DNA of 64,000 bases from Carettochelys insculpta (taxonomy: Eukaryota; Chordata; Testudines; Carettochelyidae): the NCBI RefSeq assembly GCF_033958435.1, contig NC_134138.1:265027798-265091797 (forward strand), given 5' to 3'. The notes beneath the pieces are model-generated. The model did no database searches. It was not told the DNA's origin and saw only the letters and a list, made by a program, of their open reading frames with translations. Positions 25,871 to 37,274 of this stretch are shown piece by piece. Each line of letters begins with the position of its first letter. Within the stretch, counting starts at the first letter, position 1. The translations under genes and the position numbers were made by a program.

Positions 25871-26119
25871 AGCTACAATTACACTAGATTAAGGAAGTTG
25901 CGTAGCTGAGATTGACGTATCTGCACTTGGATAACTTGTCTGTCTATATGGGGAAGGTCAAAGGGAGAGGTTCTCCCATTGATCTCCCTTACTCCTCACC
26001 TCTTTCAAGGAGTACAGGGGTCGATGGTGATCCCGAAGAGTTTGACTTTGCATGTTCATATGACATGCCTGAAATTAAAACCTGAGCATGTCAATCTTCT
26101 GGGGTAGCATAGACGCAGA
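25871..26119. mobile_element. Diverged inverted-repeat element
   Basis: Left end AGCTACAATTACACTAG and right end AGCATAGACGCAGA are diverged forms of the shared terminal motif. TTA flanks both sides (25868-25870, 26120-26122). The interior is non-coding. The divergence suggests an older copy. Confidence 0.6.
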
Positions 26120-26122
26120 TTA

Positions 26123-27423
26123 GATTTACAGACCATTACTCAAACAGCATTTACAAGACCCTATTGGTTACCCAGAAGTCAACACAGATTTCCCTTATAG
26201 CAACCCAGTGTTTGGCCTTCATCCAGACACTAAAGTCAAAAATGACAAGGATCACTGAAAATCTTATTTATCATGTAAGAATATTCTACCCATTCCAAAG
26301 GATCAGACACATTACCTCTCAGGTTAATGAATATTTTGTATCTTACCCAATAACTTGCAGCCAATTATTATTAATTGAAGTAAAATTTATTTTGAAAGAA
26401 TGAGTATTGGTTAAAAGACATCAGCACACATAGAAGTACGAATACACTTTTGAATCAGAGTTATAGTAGGAATGTTGAGCTTCATCATTGCAGAGAGTTC
26501 TTACAGAATTAGTCCATAGGTTGTAGTTCAATGTCCTTATTCAGGTGACCCAGATGGAGCTAGAGAGCTCAATTTTATGGCTTAAGCTTTCCCTGATAAA
26601 GCACTGAGCAGATGTGAAATAAAAAGGATCAAGTCCCAAGGGTCTTTATATAGTCCCAGGCTTCACTTCACAGTTCAGAGGCTCTAGGCAAATAATAGGC
26701 AATCCCAGAGATTTATTTTCTAAGCATCGCTTGTAACTAGCTGTACAGATTAACACAAAACAATTGCCCATCACTCACAGATGATTTGCTGTACACTTCA
26801 AAGAGAGCTGAATAAAGTATAAACAGGAACCTGTTCAACCCTAACAATATAAACACAGAAAACCACGAACGTTATCAACCCTTATCTCCCTAAAAGTTGA
26901 ACTTGGGTCACTTATCCTGCAGGATGCCTAATCATTTCTGGCTATGTGTCACTGATAACAATGCAAGAATGAGACTGCAAAATTTTTTCATTACATTGTA
27001 CCTGCTGATTCACTGTATTACTGGTTTTATTTTTCTTCAGATATCGGCATTATGTGTTACTGTATTATGCAGTGCTGGATTAGTTTATTGGCTGAAAACC
27101 AATAAAACATGTTATATTTTCCTATACACAAAACCAATGTTTTTCCATTCCAGATTACCTTTTTTTTCAGATTAAGAAAAAAGAGCAAGGAAAGAATGAA
27201 CAAATATAAAGTCTCCAAGGTAGACTAAGAAAGAGCACGAAGAGTAACCCATTCTGCAACATTCTGCCTGTGAAGTGAAATACAAAATAAAAACTATCTC
27301 ACAGTTGCCTCCTATAGCTGCATGGGAGACTCATCTATGTTCAAAAGCACAAGCCACAAAAATCAAAATGACATCACATTTTACATACATTCCTACACTA
27401 GCAAAGGAACAAACCCTCTAAAA
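26123..27423. other. Non-coding, no gene recognised
   Basis: AT-rich sequence without a recognisable domain or repeat end. It ends with the left TSD (CTCTAAAA) of the hAT element. Confidence 0.5.
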
Positions 27424-28086
27424 CATGGGTGTCCAACCTTTTGGCTTGCCTGGGCTGCAGTGAGTGAAGAGGAATTGACTTGGGCCTCATATAAAATATA
27501 TAATATAGTTAATGTATATAAATAACAAACTTCCTTTATTTTTTTATATTTTTTATTATAACATTAAAACAAAAGAGGGCAATATAAACATAAAACTAGT
27601 GGGATATTTGAGCTTGTTTTCGGGAAACCAATGCATCAATGTCTGGTTCAATGGAAGTGGTTGCAATTCTTAGTGAGTTCTCAAGGTGCTCATCAGAAAA
27701 TTTTGATCTAATTTCACTCTTCGTGTGCTTCATCCTTGAAAAAAGTTGTTCACAAATGTACGTACTGCCAAAAAGCGATGACATGAATAAGGCGTGATTG
27801 TGAAGCGAGGGATATATTTCTCTGGGAAGATAGGAGTTATAAAAGTCTAGTAAAGAGACATGATCACATTTTTCTTTGAGTTAAATGTCTGATTGCAACT
27901 CTATACATTTCATTTGAAAATTCGCAGGTGATGTATTTATGTCAACTGAAAATGGAGTCGCAAATATACCAAAAAATTGATGATTTTTTCGAAAATCTTG
28001 AAACCTATTATCATATTCCTGTAGGTAGGCTTCCTTCAGTCTGCATAGACTATGGATCGCTCCCTTAAAAGTTTCAATTGAAGACT

Positions 28087-30540
28087 TCATTTACAGCATC
28101 TATTGTGACTATAAAGACCCACATGAGAGTGACAGTCCTTGCTGCATCTCTTGCAGATGTAGTGGGTGTCTGGCAAGTCCTTATTGTGCTTTCTGTGCAC
28201 TCACTTCTCCTCTGCGAGCTGTCTGATCTTCAACTCGCCCTTCTGAAGGCCCTTGTGTAACCCCTGCCTCCATCTTCTGTGGTCATCTGCTAGTTCTTCC
28301 CAGTTGTCCAGCTTGATGTCTACCTCTCTGAGGTCTCTCTTGCAGACATCTTTGTAACGCAACTGGGGACGTCCGGGGGGTCTTTTGCCAGAGGCTAGCT
28401 CACCATACAGGATGTCTTTTGGAATCCTTCCATCGTTCATCCTGTGGACGTGGCCAAGCCAGCGGAGCCGACGCTGCCTGAGGAGGGTGTGCATGGTTGG
28501 GATTCCAGCTTGCTCGAGGATGGCAGTGTTGGTCACTCTGTCCTTCCATGATATTCCAAGGATGCGCCTGAGGCAGCGTAAGTGGAAGACGTTCAGCCTC
28601 TTTTCCTGGTGGGCATACAGGGTCCAAGTCTCGCTGCCGTAAAGGAGGGTGCTGAGGATGCAGGCTCTGTAGACTTGCATTTTGGTGTGAGTGTACAGCT
28701 TGTTGTTATTCCACACTCTCTTGCTGAGTCTGGACAGAGTTGTGGCCGCTTTTCCGATCCTCCTGTTTAGCTCAGTGTCCAACGACAGGGTGTCAGTGAT
28801 GGTGGACCCAAGGTAAACGAACTCGTGGACAACCTCTAACATATAGTTGTCAATGCTGATTGATGGGGATTCAGCAACATCCTGACCGAGTACATTCGTC
28901 TTCTTTAGGCTGATGGTAAGCCCAAAGTCCTTGCACGCTTTGGAGAACCGATGCAGCAGTTTTTGAAGCTGGTCTTCTGTGTGAGACACTACAGCAGCAT
29001 CATCTGAGAACAGCATGTCTCTGATGAGGACTTCTCGCACCTTAGTCTTAGCTTTCAGCCTTGCAAGGTTAAACAGTTTCCCATCAGATCTTGTGTGCAG
29101 CAAGATGCCCTCTGTTGAAGATCCAAAGGCATGCTTCAGGAGGAGTGCAAAGAAAATCCCGAACAGTGTCGGAGCAAGCACGAATCCTTGTTTGACGCCC
29201 CTCCTGATTCTGAAAGCATCCAATAATGCATCATCATATTGGATGGCTCCTCTCATGTCTTCGTGGAACAACTGGATCATCTTGAGTAACCGTGGAGGAC
29301 GGCCTATCTTGTGGAGCAGCTTGAACAGACCATCCCTGCTGACCAAGTCAAAAGCCTTGGTCAGGTCAATGAAGGCTATGTAGAGTGACTTTCTCTGCTC
29401 CCTGCACTTCTCCTGCAGCTGCCTTAGAGAGAAGACCATGTCAATGGTAGACCTTTCTGCGCGGAATCTGCACTGCGATTTGGGGTACACCCTCTCAACA
29501 ATCTTCTGGAGTCTGCCAAGGATGACGCGAGTGAACAGTTTACCAGTGATGCTTAGGAGGGAGATTCCACGGTAGTTGTTGCAGTCGCTTCTGTCTCCTT
29601 TGTTCTTATACAACGTTACAATGTTAGCATCACGCATATCCTGTGGAACCTCACCCTCTTTCCAGCACAGGCACAGTAGCTCATGCAGGGGTTCCAGGAG
29701 TGTGTCCGCGGTGCATTTGATTACCTCTGGTGGTATACCATCCTGACCAGGGGCCTTTCCTGCTGCAATGCTGTCGATGGCTCTCTTCAGTTCATCCACA
29801 GTCGGTTCTTGATCCAGTTCGTCCATTACTGGTAGGAGCTCGACGGCATCGAGGGCTGCGTCAACCACAACATTCTCGCGTGAGTACAGCTCAGAGTAGT
29901 GCTCAACCCAGCGCTCCATCTGTTTGGCTTTGTCAGCGATGACTTCATCAGATTTGGATTTCAGAGGTGCCATCTTGTTCTGGGTGGGTCCTAATGCCTT
30001 CTTCATACCCTCATACATTCCTCTGAGATTACCAAAGTCGGCACAGGTCTGGATGCTGCTGCATAGCTGGAGCCAGTGGTTGTTGGCACAGTGCCTGGCT
30101 GTCCGCTGTACTGTTCTTCTGGCTGCTCTAAGTGCTTGCTGGGTACTCTGGCTCGGTGAGCGTTTGTACTCCAGGAGTGCAGCGCGCTTCTTTTCAATGA
30201 CTGGAATCATCTCAACAGAGTTAGCTTCAAACCAGTCGTTCGTGTTTCTAGCTCTTCTTCCAAACACCGACAAGGCCGTGTTGTAAACAGTATCCCTCAG
30301 ATGTTGCCATTTGGATGTTGCATCGGCGCCCCCAGGGCCGCTGCGCAGATTTTCCTGGAGGGTCTCTCTGAACTTTTCAGCTTTCTCCGAGTTTGCCGTC
30401 TTTCTGGCGTCAATGCAGGGCCTTCCAGCAGGTTTAGAGCGGTGCAGCTTCTTGGGTCTCAGCTTGAGTTTGGAGCAAACTAGCGAGTGATCTGTAGCAC
30501 AGTCAGCACTATGATAGCTGCGTGTCAGAAAGACGTTTTT
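28087..30540 (-). pseudogene. LINE ORF2: end of endonuclease, RT and C-terminal Zn knuckle
   Basis: The frame is open from the inversion point and includes the endonuclease end YHSADCATDHSLVCSKLKL (catalytic D-H). A ~690-residue open stretch follows: RGMYEGMKKALGPTQNK, SGKAPGQDG-type block (here AAGKAPGQDGIPPEVIK), NNYRGISLLS, FIDLTKAFDLVSRDGL, VKQGFVLAPTLFG, catalytic MLFSDDAAVV (usual FADD), YLGSTITD, LLYGSETW and RLRWLGHVHRMNDGRIPKDI. An in-frame TGA at 28198-28200 ends the long frame. Translation beyond it (VHRKHNKDLPDTHYICKRCS, then KDCHSHVGLYSHNRCCK) gives the Cys/His finger expected at the C-terminus of this family, up to the true stop at 28087-28089. The TGA is therefore a nonsense mutation, possibly CGA to TGA. 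RT residues are intact. The LINE resembles RTE-like 'endonuclease-reverse transcriptase' proteins; the exact clade is unresolved. Confidence 0.92.
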
Positions 30541-31365
30541 GTCTCTGAAGAGCGATGGGGGAAGGTGGACCTGGGGGCACTGAGAGCAGCTGGGGGGAGA
30601 GGGGCCAGTGCAGTGAGGAGGGAGGACACGGGAGCAGATGGGGGTAGTGGGTTGGGGAGGGTCCTATGGTGATGGTAGCTGGGGGGAGGGGCGAAAGGTA
30701 GGGAAGAGGGTCATGGCTCCACAGGGAGCTGTGGTGACTCGTGTTGACAGGGAGATATGAAGTAGTAGGATCCTTAATCACATTCTCCACAACCCACTGC
30801 CTTGTGGGTTATCCTGGGAAGGAGGAAGGCTAAGGGAGTAAACCCTGACAGAAAATCCGGAGGGGAGTCCGAAGGCGGTTCGGTGTCAACTTCTGGCACT
30901 GTCCCGGCAACTCCTGCAGCTGAGCTGGTACCAGACATGGAGGTTATCCTCTCCTTTGGACAATATCAGTAAAGCCGAGAGGGGGACAGTGGTGTCTGGG
31001 CAGCCCAGAGTCTCCATAACAAATGCCCAGGCTCGCGCCCGGAGAGGTACTCCGGCATCGCTGAACAGCGTTGCATCAACACGGGAGGCAACAGTTACTG
31101 GTTATAAGCTCTTGCTCGATTGGCGTAGAGAACGAGCGCCAGGGGTTGCCTTCGATGGTGGGAGGGATCCTTGCATCTCACTGGACAGTCACTGCCTGCC
31201 TCAAGCTGGGCAGCCCCCAGCCAATAGGGTACTGTCCCGCCACAGTTCACCTGCCTCGCTGGGTGCATGAGGCTTAAGGTTCCTGAACCTGACAAGTGAT
31301 TGAAATTTGGGCACCAGGCAAACCAATAAGAAAATCAACAAGAAATTAGAAACATCAACAATTCA
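30541..31365 (+). other. Inverted 5' region of the LINE (UTR/leader)
   Basis: Runs from the inversion junction to the start of the endonuclease reading. The first ~180 bp are strongly G-rich on the plus strand (many GGGG runs, 30558-30720), the rest mixed. Open frames of 104 and 68 codons (30956-31270, 31071-31277) have no recognisable ORF1 domain. Whether 30541 is the element's complete 5' end cannot be told from one copy. Confidence 0.6.
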
Positions 31366-32059
31366 AGCTTGCTTGCTGGAATGTGCGGACCATGCTGACC
31401 AGCTTGACTGAAGATCTTCAGGCCTTCAGTGACACCCACAAGACCACTGTCATCAACAAGGAACTGAAGAGGCTCCGAGTTGATATCGCTGCACTGCAAG
31501 AGACACGACTTGCAGATTCGGGATCTCTAAAGGAAAAGGACTACACCTTTTTCTGGCAGGGTAAAGCCCAAGAAGAACCCAGAGAGCATGGTGTTGGCTT
31601 TGCTCTCAGAAACACCCTTCTACAAATGGTGGATTTAGTCATGGGTGGATCAGAAAGACTTCTTCGGATCACGCTTCAAACTTGCGCCGGTCCTGTCCAC
31701 CTGATCAGCACTTATGCACCAACCCTGTACGCCACACCAGAAGTAAAAGACAAGTTCTATGACGTGCTTAGTGCTGCTGTAGCACAAATACCTGCTCGTG
31801 AACAACTGTACGTCTTGGGTGACTTCAATGCAAGAGTTGGAGCTGATTGGGCCTCATGGCCTTCCTGCTTAGGACACTTTGGTGTGGGAAAAATGAATGA
31901 CAATGGACAGCGTCTCCTTGAACTGTGCACGTACCACAATCTGTGCATCACAAACACATTCTTCCGAACGAAGCCACAGCACAGAGTGTCGTGGAGACAC
32001 CCACGCTCGAAGCACTGGCATCAACTTGATGTGGTCATCACTAGGCGTAATAACCTCAA
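31366..32059 (+). pseudogene. LINE APE endonuclease domain (inverted piece)
   Basis: An AP-endonuclease-like domain that nicks target DNA for LINE integration. The reading starts just upstream of the ATG at 31383, with ACWNVRTMLTSL (catalytic Asn in WNVR). It continues with IAALQETRL (catalytic Glu), HLISTYAPT, LYVLGDFNARVGAD (catalytic Asp/Asn) and HQLDVVITRRNNLK, where the inverted piece stops at the TSD. The missing end of the domain, with the final Asp-His pair, is encoded on the opposite strand at 30480-30540. The open frame runs on to 32099 by chance into hAT sequence; those residues (FLYQNRK...) are not LINE. Confidence 0.92.
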
Positions 32060-34364
32060 ATTCCTGTACCAAAACAGAAAGCAAGGCTGCATATTTTGAC
32101 TGTTCACAGGACTGTGTTTAGCCAACGTATCAAAATGCATAAAATTATTTGCCATAGCTTGAGCTAGCCATAATTTAAGTTTCATTTCGAACGCTGTTAT
32201 GGTTCAAAACATAGCACAGATAAGTTGATTTTCACCTTGAAGACGCATGTTTAAATGAGCGGTCAAATCCACCAAAAATGGTAAATCTGTGAGTCATTTT
32301 TCATCTTCAAATTCTGGCACAAATTGTCCTTTTGATTCCATAAATGACTTGATTTCATTTAGCAAATTATAAAATCTTTTCAACATTTTACCCTGACTTA
32401 GCCACCTTACTTCAGAAAAGTAAATGATGTCCCCATAATCAGCATCCATACTTTTAAGGAACTCCTGGAATTGGAGATGATTCAATCCCCTGGATCTGAT
32501 GAAATTCACAGCTTTGATGACAATTTGCATGACATCATCCATTTTTAAAACTTTCACACATAAATTTTCTTAAGTATGATGCAGTGATATTTCATCAAAC
32601 ATGAGTTGTCGGCGGCAATTGCACCGTCTTCTATTAGTTTTATAAGTCCCTCTTTTTTACCAACCATAGCCAGGGCGCCATCAGTAGCTATACCAGATAT
32701 GTTGGCAAAGGTTAAAGAAAATCGCTTTAATGTAATTTTTACTTCTTCATACAAATCAAGAGATTTAGTTGTGTCTTTTAATGGCACCAAAGAAGCCATT
32801 TCTTCAGTGAGATTGTATTCGTTATCAATAGCCCTAACAAAAATGGCATGTTGAGCCGTATCTGTAGCATCAGTACTTTCATCTATCGCCAAAGCATAAA
32901 ATTTGAAATTAGCAGCTTTACTCTCCAACTCTCTTTCAATAGATTTTCCTATTTCTTCAATTCACCTGGCTATAGTCTGGCGAGACAAACTGATTTTAGA
33001 AAAATCCGTTTTTTTATCAGGACAAATTATATCTGCCACACTTTGCATACATTGCTTAATAAACTCACCATCAGTAAATGTTTTTGATTTTTTTGCAATC
33101 AGATTTGCTACCACATAACTAGCTTTCACAATAGAGTCTGTTTGAGTTGTATTTTTTTTAAAAAAAATTGTTGAGATGACAGACTTTTTTTCAGTTCTGC
33201 TATTTTGTCTTTACAAAACATTCCTTGATATGCATTGAATTTGGCAGCATGTTTTTACATATAATGTCTTTTCAAATTGTAATATTTGAAAACTGACACG
33301 ATTTCCCTACAAATTAAGCATAGTGCCTTATTATTTGTCTTGACAAAAAAGTATTCATCTGTCCATTTTTCGTTGAACACTCTTCCTTCATCCACGATTT
33401 TTCTTTTTTTGGGTTCTGTTTTCTTTTGACACGATGTTGAAGCCATGCTCGGATAAAAAAAGTAATAAATAAGCAACGATTTATTTTTCTAGGATTAACG
33501 ATATTGTATATGTAATTATATCAATATCATGAGCAAAAAACTATTTGATTCATTTTTGTACTTACTCCACCACAGCTGCTAAAAAACTATTTTAACTTAT
33601 TTTAACTTTTTAAATTATTTTACAAAGTAATGCAACAAGCCCAAGTGCAAAAATTAAATAAGAAAACTTACATGTCTGCTTCCCAAGAAAAAAAACTTAG
33701 CGTTTGTTTGCTGGGTTAATAACAATAAACGCCTGTCTTCACAGGCACACGCACGTCGTATTATCACACACGTATTATCGATAATCGTTGCATTTTACTC
33801 ACCAAGTCGCACAAGCGCATATAACGTCTGACACACGCGGGCTTCGATTCAACTGACTGTGTGTGGCAGGCGCGGGAGGCGAAGTTAGCACTGCGCTGCG
33901 CCCTCCCCTACACAGCGTTCTGTTGTCGCCTACACAGTCCGCGCTCGAGTACCACGCAATCAAGTCATGAAAAATACCACTAAAAATCACATAATAACGT
34001 TAAAAGTTTACAATCTTGTGGGGCCGAATTACTAGCTGTCCAGGGCCGCATGCGGCCTGTGGGCCATGGGTTGGACGCGCCTGCTCTAAAAAATCTCTTA
34101 TAGTTTATTCTATGTCTGGAGCTAAAGAGTAGTGAAAATCAAATCACTTATATAGAAAATGGTCAAATCCAGCCAAAACAGCCAGATCCACTATTGAAGA
34201 TTTCAGCGGTTCACATTGGGAGCCTGCCCCATTCATCTGTGTCACTGGGATACAGGTGGTATTCTTCTCTTATCCAAACAATAATCCACAAGGTGGCTCA
34301 CCAAAAGTGACATAATTTGCCTTAGCACAAATATTTGCTGAGAGACTAACTGCTTCACCAGAAA

Positions 34365-34555
34365 GGGAGTGAAAGACTGGAATGGGTTTCCTCAGGTGGT
34401 GGTGAAATCTCCATCCACAGAGGTTTTTAAGGCAAACCTTGACAGAGCCCTTGCTGAGATGATTTTGTTTGGGTTAGTCATACTTTGAGCAGGGGTTTGG
34501 ATTAGATGACCTCCTGAGAGCTCTTCCAATCTCAAATATCTATGATTCTATAATA
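34365..34555 (+). repeat. CR1 LINE 3' end fragment
   Basis: Plus-strand CR1 tail: AATGGGTTTCCTCAGGTGGT, then GGATTAGATGACCTCCTGAG and the terminal ATCTATGATTCTATA, typical of CR1 3' UTR octamer ends. It is too short and diverged to encode RT. Confidence 0.85.
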
Positions 34556-37274
34556 GAGAAGTTATTATTCAGGAAATGAGGTTCCATTGTGAATAGCACT
34601 GTGCACACAGGATCAGGATGGTCTTTGGCTCAAGATCTCACTCTTTTTCTTTCTTTCTTTGGGTTGATCAGTCGGTTGTAAGTCCTGAGTATGTTCCCTT
34701 ATCAGGCCCATAATCTTTATCACACCAAAATGTACCTAATGAGATAATTATGATGTGTTTTGTATATATCATTTGCATTTCCTTTCCTTTTCTATGAATT
34801 TCTGGTCTGCAATGGTTATTGAGGTATAACACAGAGTGTGGCATGTTTGAGAGTCAAATTCCAAATAAAACACAAGCATCAGGTTGATTCTTCATAGAGG
34901 GGAGCTGGTCACTGCAAGACATCCATACAACCATAACAGATGTCCCCATGTATCATGTGGGTCACAGTTAGACTGAGCCATTCTGAAAACAGGCAGCTAA
35001 AGTTAAAACTGCGCACACTGGAGACACTTGGAGAAGGGCCTAATCTTGTAGCCCTTGCTTGCATGAATAGTTCCCATTGAGACAAAAAAGTCAAGTCCCC
35101 TTCTTTACTTTCCCACTCCATGTGTGGGTTGAGGAGAGGATAACATGCAGGAGCTGAAAGCTGCAGGGCTCCTGTCTCTTGCAGGGGTTTTTCCTGTGTG
35201 ATATTGTAAGCATCTGTGGGACTAGAACCTTGGAGGTTCTAGTCTACAGATGCAGCTATGTCACCCAGGGAGCCTTAGACTGGGCATGCCATGACTCTGT
35301 AGAAAGTACGGCCACACAGGACTCCTCACAACTCATCGATTGCCTGGCTCATGCTAGTATTTAAACCAGGAAGCCATCATCCAGAGCTGCCTCACCAGCC
35401 ATGGATACTGACTGACAGCTTCTGCTCCAGACCCTGCTTGCTGTAGGCTTCTAACCCTGCTTTGTTGTAAACTTTGCTATTTTCTTGTTGACTGTCACCT
35501 GTTGCCTGGCCCTGACTTCCTTATATCCTAACCCAAATTTATCCTGTTTCTGCTATTCATCAGCCTCTTCCAACTTGGTGCCTGACTGTGACTTCCTGGC
35601 ATTCAGGCCCAGTTAGCTCCCGGTTCTGCTTTTCCTCACCTGACAATAATTTAACAGCTGACAGGCGCACACGGATGGCCCAAGACCCAGCTCTGACAGT
35701 TGTGGTCTTTTGTCTTTTCAAGATTTCCCAGTTAAATCAATTACAATCTGAGTTTTTAAACACCAATGAGGTGTGATAAGATTGCTCAGTTGCTGTAGTT
35801 CATAGTAATGCCACGTATTTGGATGGTGCCGAAAACATGTTATCTGGGGCTTGATTCCAAGAGTCAGTGACATGACTGGAGTTTAAAGGGCTTTTGATCA
35901 TCTTGAAAAGATGAAAGTCACCCACATTATATGGTTGATATTAGCAGACTTTCTCCTCTGTCTTCAGTCCTGCTGATGGGGAGGGGGAGGGGACAAAGGG
36001 GGCAGTTGCCTTCAGGCCTTGCATTTCAAACGGTCCTGGAGCTCCAACTGCCACTCCTGCTGAAGTAGCAGTGCCAGTGGCCAGAGCTCCAGGCCCTTCT
36101 GAAATGGCAGAAAGTGCTCTGCACATGGCTCTGAGGGAGCATGGGGAGGCCAGAGTTGATTGCCCCTAAGCCCCACGCCTTTCACCCTTGGCCCTGCCCC
36201 TTCCAGGGTCAGTGAGTCAGGCCCCCCTCCTACCTTGTCCCCAAGCTCACTGAGGCTGTCGGTGCTGCTGCCTGAGATTTATGATAGTTCCTTCTTATTT
36301 GCTGTGCTGATATCTGAGCAATGGCCCAATGATCCTTCTGTAGACAACAACAAACTACCCTAGAGTTCAGGTATGCCAGTATTTTTGTTAATTTACTGTA
36401 GAATTTTCTCTTAGCCTTAAGAAAAACAGAGCTATTGATGGCATACTGCTTTGCCTATAGGAGATACTTAGCTTTCTGTGTCCTTCCTGCCTGTTATACA
36501 TCTATCATATGTTAACAGCCACTACTGCAAATAGTGGTTTGTTGAAATAAAGAGTCTACTGAGCACGTGTATTGATTTCAACCTTTTTTATGCTGGCAAT
36601 TTGTCCTGATTTAATCCATCTACTGTTGTAGTTACTCTAGTACAGGGCCCTATAGCTAGGATCAATTACCGTACATCACAATTTCCCTCAAAGGGTCATT
36701 TTCACTGGTGCTCGTGGCAACTGTCTGGCTGCACTGTGGGTTTGAAGGGGTGGAGCTACATCAATGCCTGGACTTGGGATAATGTGGAGCATAGAGAGGC
36801 GCATGTGTATTTAATTTGGAGTTTAATTTAGTTGTAAATGGAGAGTTAGCATGGGGACACAAGCAATTAGGATGAGCTTCCCAGAGATTTTCCCTGCTCT
36901 GTTAAAATTACCCTCAAAAGGCTGTAGCCTTGTTCATTCAAGCAAGTGGCCACCAGCCCTGGATACGAGGTAATTAAACCAGGCCCCAGAATACCACGCA
37001 TGGTTAGTGCCATCCAGTATCTGTGTGATGGTTTTGTTATTGTAATATTTGCCTATTCTCAAAGGTCCTGACCTTTGAATTCTAAGGGAATCTGTCCATT
37101 GTCTTGTGTTTTTTAGGTTTTGTATTTTTAACCAGTTACTAATTTGGCTACGATCAGATTATCTCTGTATTTATTTTAGCCATTTAGGTTGAAATTCACT
37201 TTAGCATGGCATGTGTATTGCCATTGATCAAAGGTAGTAGTTGTGCAGAGAGATACTCAGCACTATGTTAAAAG
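34556..37274. other. Non-coding, no gene recognised
   Basis: A pyrimidine run (CTTTCTTTCTTT) lies at about 34650. An old repeat typical of amniotes ('ATCTTGTAGCCCTTGCTTGC … AGTTCCCATTGA') may lie at 35040-35085. Open frames are short and unrecognised. Confidence 0.45.

Larger units (their letters stand above)
28024..32059 (-). mobile_element. APE-RT LINE insertion with 5' inversion (twin priming)
   Basis: A ~4.0-kb non-LTR retrotransposon sits in the hAT transposase gene, with a 9-bp TSD ATTCCTGTA at 28015-28023 and 32060-32068. The 3' portion (28024-30540) is on the minus strand. The 5' portion (30541-32059) is on the plus strand. The endonuclease domain is cut at the inversion point: plus-strand code runs to VVITRRNNLK, and minus-strand code resumes at NVFLTRSYHSADC. 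The two parts are contiguous in element coordinates, with a shared AAA at the junction. This arrangement is what twin priming during target-primed reverse transcription is known to produce. The 3' UTR is only about 63 nt (28024-28086). Confidence 0.93.
27596..33446 (-). pseudogene. hAT transposase (Charlie/GTF2IRD2-like), interrupted
   Basis: The gene reads from an ATG at 33446 (MASTSCQKKTEPKKRK) down to the stop at 27596. A BED-like zinc finger is visible near the N-terminus (CLICREIVSVFKYYNLKRHY; Cys-Cys-His pattern, about residues 45-65). The RNase-H-like catalytic region follows (YALAIDESTDATDTAQHAIF, 32870-32900; SGIATDGALAMVGK, 32680-32710), then VRWLSQGKMLKRFYNLL, NFMHFDTL, the LINE, QEYDNRFQDFRK, and the C-terminal dimerisation block (SLFGSTYICEQLFSRMKHTK and LENSLRIATTSIEPDIDALV). 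Family resemblance is to vertebrate hAT-Charlie transposases. The LINE inserted just before the QEYDNRF block. Further stops (after KRHYM and near 32300) and a frameshift near 32075 also disable it. Confidence 0.93.
27424..34083 (-). mobile_element. hAT DNA transposon, split by a LINE insertion
   Basis: The left end CATGGGTGTCCAACCTTTTG and the complement of the right end (CAGGCGCGTCCAACCCATGG) are hAT terminal inverted repeats. The 8-bp TSD CTCTAAAA is perfect on both sides (27416-27423, 34084-34091). Subtracting the nested LINE (28024-32059) leaves about 2.6 kb, a normal length for an autonomous hAT. It carries a transposase gene on the minus strand, broken by the LINE and by point changes. 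The right subterminal part (33770-33960) is CpG-rich relative to its surroundings. Confidence 0.95.

Noticed and set aside
31383..32099. Open frame as a single host endonuclease-like gene (craniofacial development protein 2-like)
   Set aside because: It is the N-terminal part of a LINE APE domain; the rest of the domain is on the opposite strand at 30480-30540, and a 9-bp TSD frames the whole insertion.
32060..32099. C-terminal residues FLYQNRKQGCIF as part of the LINE endonuclease
   Set aside because: They lie beyond the TSD, in hAT sequence read in the wrong orientation.
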